64,000 nt of DNA. It comes from Valencia hispanica (Eukaryota; Chordata; Actinopteri; Cyprinodontiformes; Valenciidae). The position numbers and the translations under genes are program-made. Positions 61,401-64,000 of this stretch are shown here, piece after piece; the stretch's first letter is position 1, and every line of letters starts with the position of its first letter. The notes below the pieces were generated by a model. The model made no database searches. It saw only the letters and a list, made by a program, of their open reading frames with translations, and had not been told where the DNA came from. The stretch lies in contig OY747710.1 of NCBI GenBank assembly GCA_963556495.2, forward strand, positions 38,147,000-38,210,999. The letters run 5' to 3'.

Positions 61401-64000
61401 CGGACAAACATAACACATGACATTTAAAATGTAAATATCTCTGCGACCCCACATTTATGTGACTAAAGGCTCTGTTTGAAGTATCAATTCCATGAGAACA
61501 TTTACTGCAAACTGATTATCTGCCCAGTTTATCAAAAAAAAATAATTTTCCCATTCAAATACTGTGACTGATATTTAGAGAATTTGCTCTGACAGAGCAT
61601 CCCAGTTTATGTTACATCATGATTAACCTGGTGTACCGTTTGTCTTTTTCAGATCAGAACAGTTTCAGGCCTGAAGATGTCAAAGATCTGCACTTTGGTG
61701 TTTATGACCTGTAAGTAACATGTCGGACTGAATATTCTGATTGAGTCTTTTTTTATGGTTTAAACTGTCTATGAAAAATATTATTATATTATTTTTGTAA
61801 CATGAATAAATCATCAAGCACACACAGGGCCCTTCACTCTTGGTACCAGGTTAAGTCTGCATTCTAAAGAAACTTGAATCAATTAGATCTTTTATTCTGG
61901 TCTTCGCATGGAGCTGTTTTCTTGTTGCCATTTGCTGATTTGTGAACATCAACACACATCTGGCTTACTTAGGTGGCATGTTCTGTTGTTTTTTCCTATT
62001 TTAAAGCTAAGATACATATTTATAAATGCCATATTTTATGCTTGGGAAACAGGATGTCATGGATTAACATCCTAAAGTTTTATTAGCCTCTGACCAATTT
62101 AAGGAAGAAAGTATACATTAAAACAGAATGATTTGGATTTATTTTTAGGATTTGTTTTTTGGGGGGAGACAAAATGTAAGGTTTTTGTTGAAGGCATTAA
62201 AATGCTTTGTCAATGTGGATCTTCTCACTGAAGAAGTAAATTAAAGCTAGGATTTTTCTAAATTGTTCAGTGTGACATTATGGTGCAATAAAAGCTGACT
62301 TTATATTACTTCTTTTCAGACATCTTTACAATAAGTGTGGAGGGTACTGTACTAAAAATAAAATGTAATGTTTTATTTCAGAAGGAATTGCATTGTTTTT
62401 ATTTTGTTATTTAAGTATCGTTGTGAGGATCTGGATTAAACCAGCCATGTTTTTACGTTAAATGTCAGCTAAAGTACTGAAGCTGCAGATGTTTGCACTT
62501 TCTGGGCAGTTGTCTTCCTCTTTGTTTAACTGTGTGAGAGGTTTCAGGCTGTGGTCCACCACTTTGATGTGTGTCTCTCTTTTATCTTTTGCAGTCATTT
62601 CCCTGGTGTCTGTAAAGGCGGAGCCTGGTAATTACACTAATGTTTTTTTTAAATATATTTCGCCTTTACAATCAGGTTTTATTGTAGTTCAGGGTTGCAA
62701 ATGTATGAATGTTGTGTCAAAAGTTCAGCAGAACTTGGCCACCATGTTTGCTCATCACACTGTTTACATTGTGTCACATGCTAATGTTACTCTGCACGCT
62801 CTCTCTGATCTTTTTTTTCTTTTCTCCTCCAACAGAGCCAGAGGATCCTTTTACATTTGGTAATCCACTGTTCTCTTATCATCATTGTAATAATGGAAGA
62901 TAAATGGTAACATCAGATAGCAGTGTTTGGACCAAGATGGATGAGGAATTAGTTTATCCTGTCCGGCCCTTTTGCTAATATTTATTTTAGCTTACTGTCT
63001 AATGATGGGCACCATTTGTTTGTGCAGACTACCACAGACTGCGGGTCGGAGGCCTCATCCTGGCTGCTGTCCTCTGTCTCATCGGCATCACTATTCTGTT
63101 CAGTAAGACACGCTGTCAAACATCTTTGTAGACATGCAATATTGCTCAAAGATACACCCGTCGTAACAAAGAGCTGTGCTTTTTTTTCTCTTGAAGGTGG
63201 CCACTGCAGGTGCAAGTTCAACCAGAACAAGAGGTGAGGCTTTACACAGAAGATACAGGAATATAGATATGTGTAAAATTAGAGTGGAAATTCATAAGCT
63301 CGACTCTCTTTTCAGAAGGAGGACAGGGAGCAACGCTCAGCAGATGCTCAATGACCAAGGTACTTAAATCTACACTCTCCTACAATTATTTACCTATTAG
63401 GCAATAGATTATACTCAAGATGTCAAGATATAAAGGTGCTCAGTACTATAATTCACCTTATTTACCTCATTAACATTCATATTCCTTTATAGGGTTTCCA
63501 AATTCAGTGTAAAAGAGATTTTTTTTTAATTAATAACGTGTCCACATTTATTTACTTAATTAGGTGAGAACTATCACACATCTGCGTTACTGAACTGGCA
63601 TGTTCCCTTGTCTTTCCATTTTGAAGAGTGGTTAAGAGAAACAGGCCTCTGTGTCACTGCATATTTATATCTTAGGAGGAAATCCTTAACAATTTGATCA
63701 ACATAAAAAAGTATGTACAGTGAGAGAAAAGGAGCCCTCACTTATTTGTATGTTCTAACCCTACGCTCGCTTAAAAAACTGAAGCACAGCTTCTAAATTA
63801 TCTAAAGAGACAGAATGTGGATGAAAAATCCTTATCCAGGTCCGCAGTTAGATTTATTCCATCCATCTGTTTCGCTGTATACTGCCTCTTGTCACACTAA
63901 CAAACACACACACCCATGCCAACATGAAATGGTTATCGCTCACAGAGCTGGCCTGAGATGCCTCGGACCTTGCTGTTCAACAGGTGGCGGGATGCTGGGT

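Overview
This is vertebrate nuclear DNA, almost certainly from a ray-finned (teleost) fish. The evidence is GT-AG split genes with short exons, abundant Tc1/mariner copies of the fish types (including Sleeping Beauty-like), L2-like LINEs with fish-type tails, V/DANA-like SINE sequence, and long TA, GATA and GA microsatellites. There are no prokaryotic operons. The genes were rebuilt by hand from splice sites and reading-frame phase; in all five models the phases agree from exon to exon.

Layout. 1-11.2 kb holds no gene I can build: a Sleeping Beauty-type Tc1 remnant (430-1115), a shortened non-LTR element (2396-2925), other repeats and one candidate minus-strand mini-exon (9400-9436). A CpG-rich promoter-like block with a CRE and a palindromic CCAAT lies at 11640-11880. 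Gene A (12258-18947, +) encodes a siglec/CD22-like immunoglobulin receptor of 405 residues with no ITIM. Gene B (26265-22722, -) encodes a second siglec/CD22-like receptor of 350 residues, convergent with A, with a lysine inside its membrane segment and a YENV tail motif. A degenerate Tc1 (20892-22292) separates them. Gene C (29438-37047, +) encodes an unrecognised 207-residue type I membrane protein with one unusual Ig-like domain; its 6.6 kb first intron is packed with transposons. Genes D (47456-49314, +) and E (61677-63956, +) are tandem FXYD-family regulators of Na,K-ATPase with matching exon phases. E appears to start from a TATA promoter near 50164, with an 11 kb intron in its 5' UTR. 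A nearly intact Tc1 lies at 41826-43413.

Genes. Siglec/CD22-like receptors beside FXYD genes recall the mammalian region holding CD22, MAG and several FXYD genes, so this may be a conserved block (inference). The siglec-like pair suggests leukocyte surface recognition. Both V-set domains keep the siglec-style B-strand/E-strand cysteines but lack the F-strand arginine that binds sialic acid, so their ligand is open. The FXYD pair should act on the Na,K-ATPase, but each differs at one position of the PFxYD signature.

The best candidates for something undescribed are gene C, the lysine-plus-YENV arrangement of gene B, the two off-consensus FXYD signatures, and a perfect 22-bp hairpin inside a nested MITE. 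No tRNA, rRNA or CRISPR was seen.
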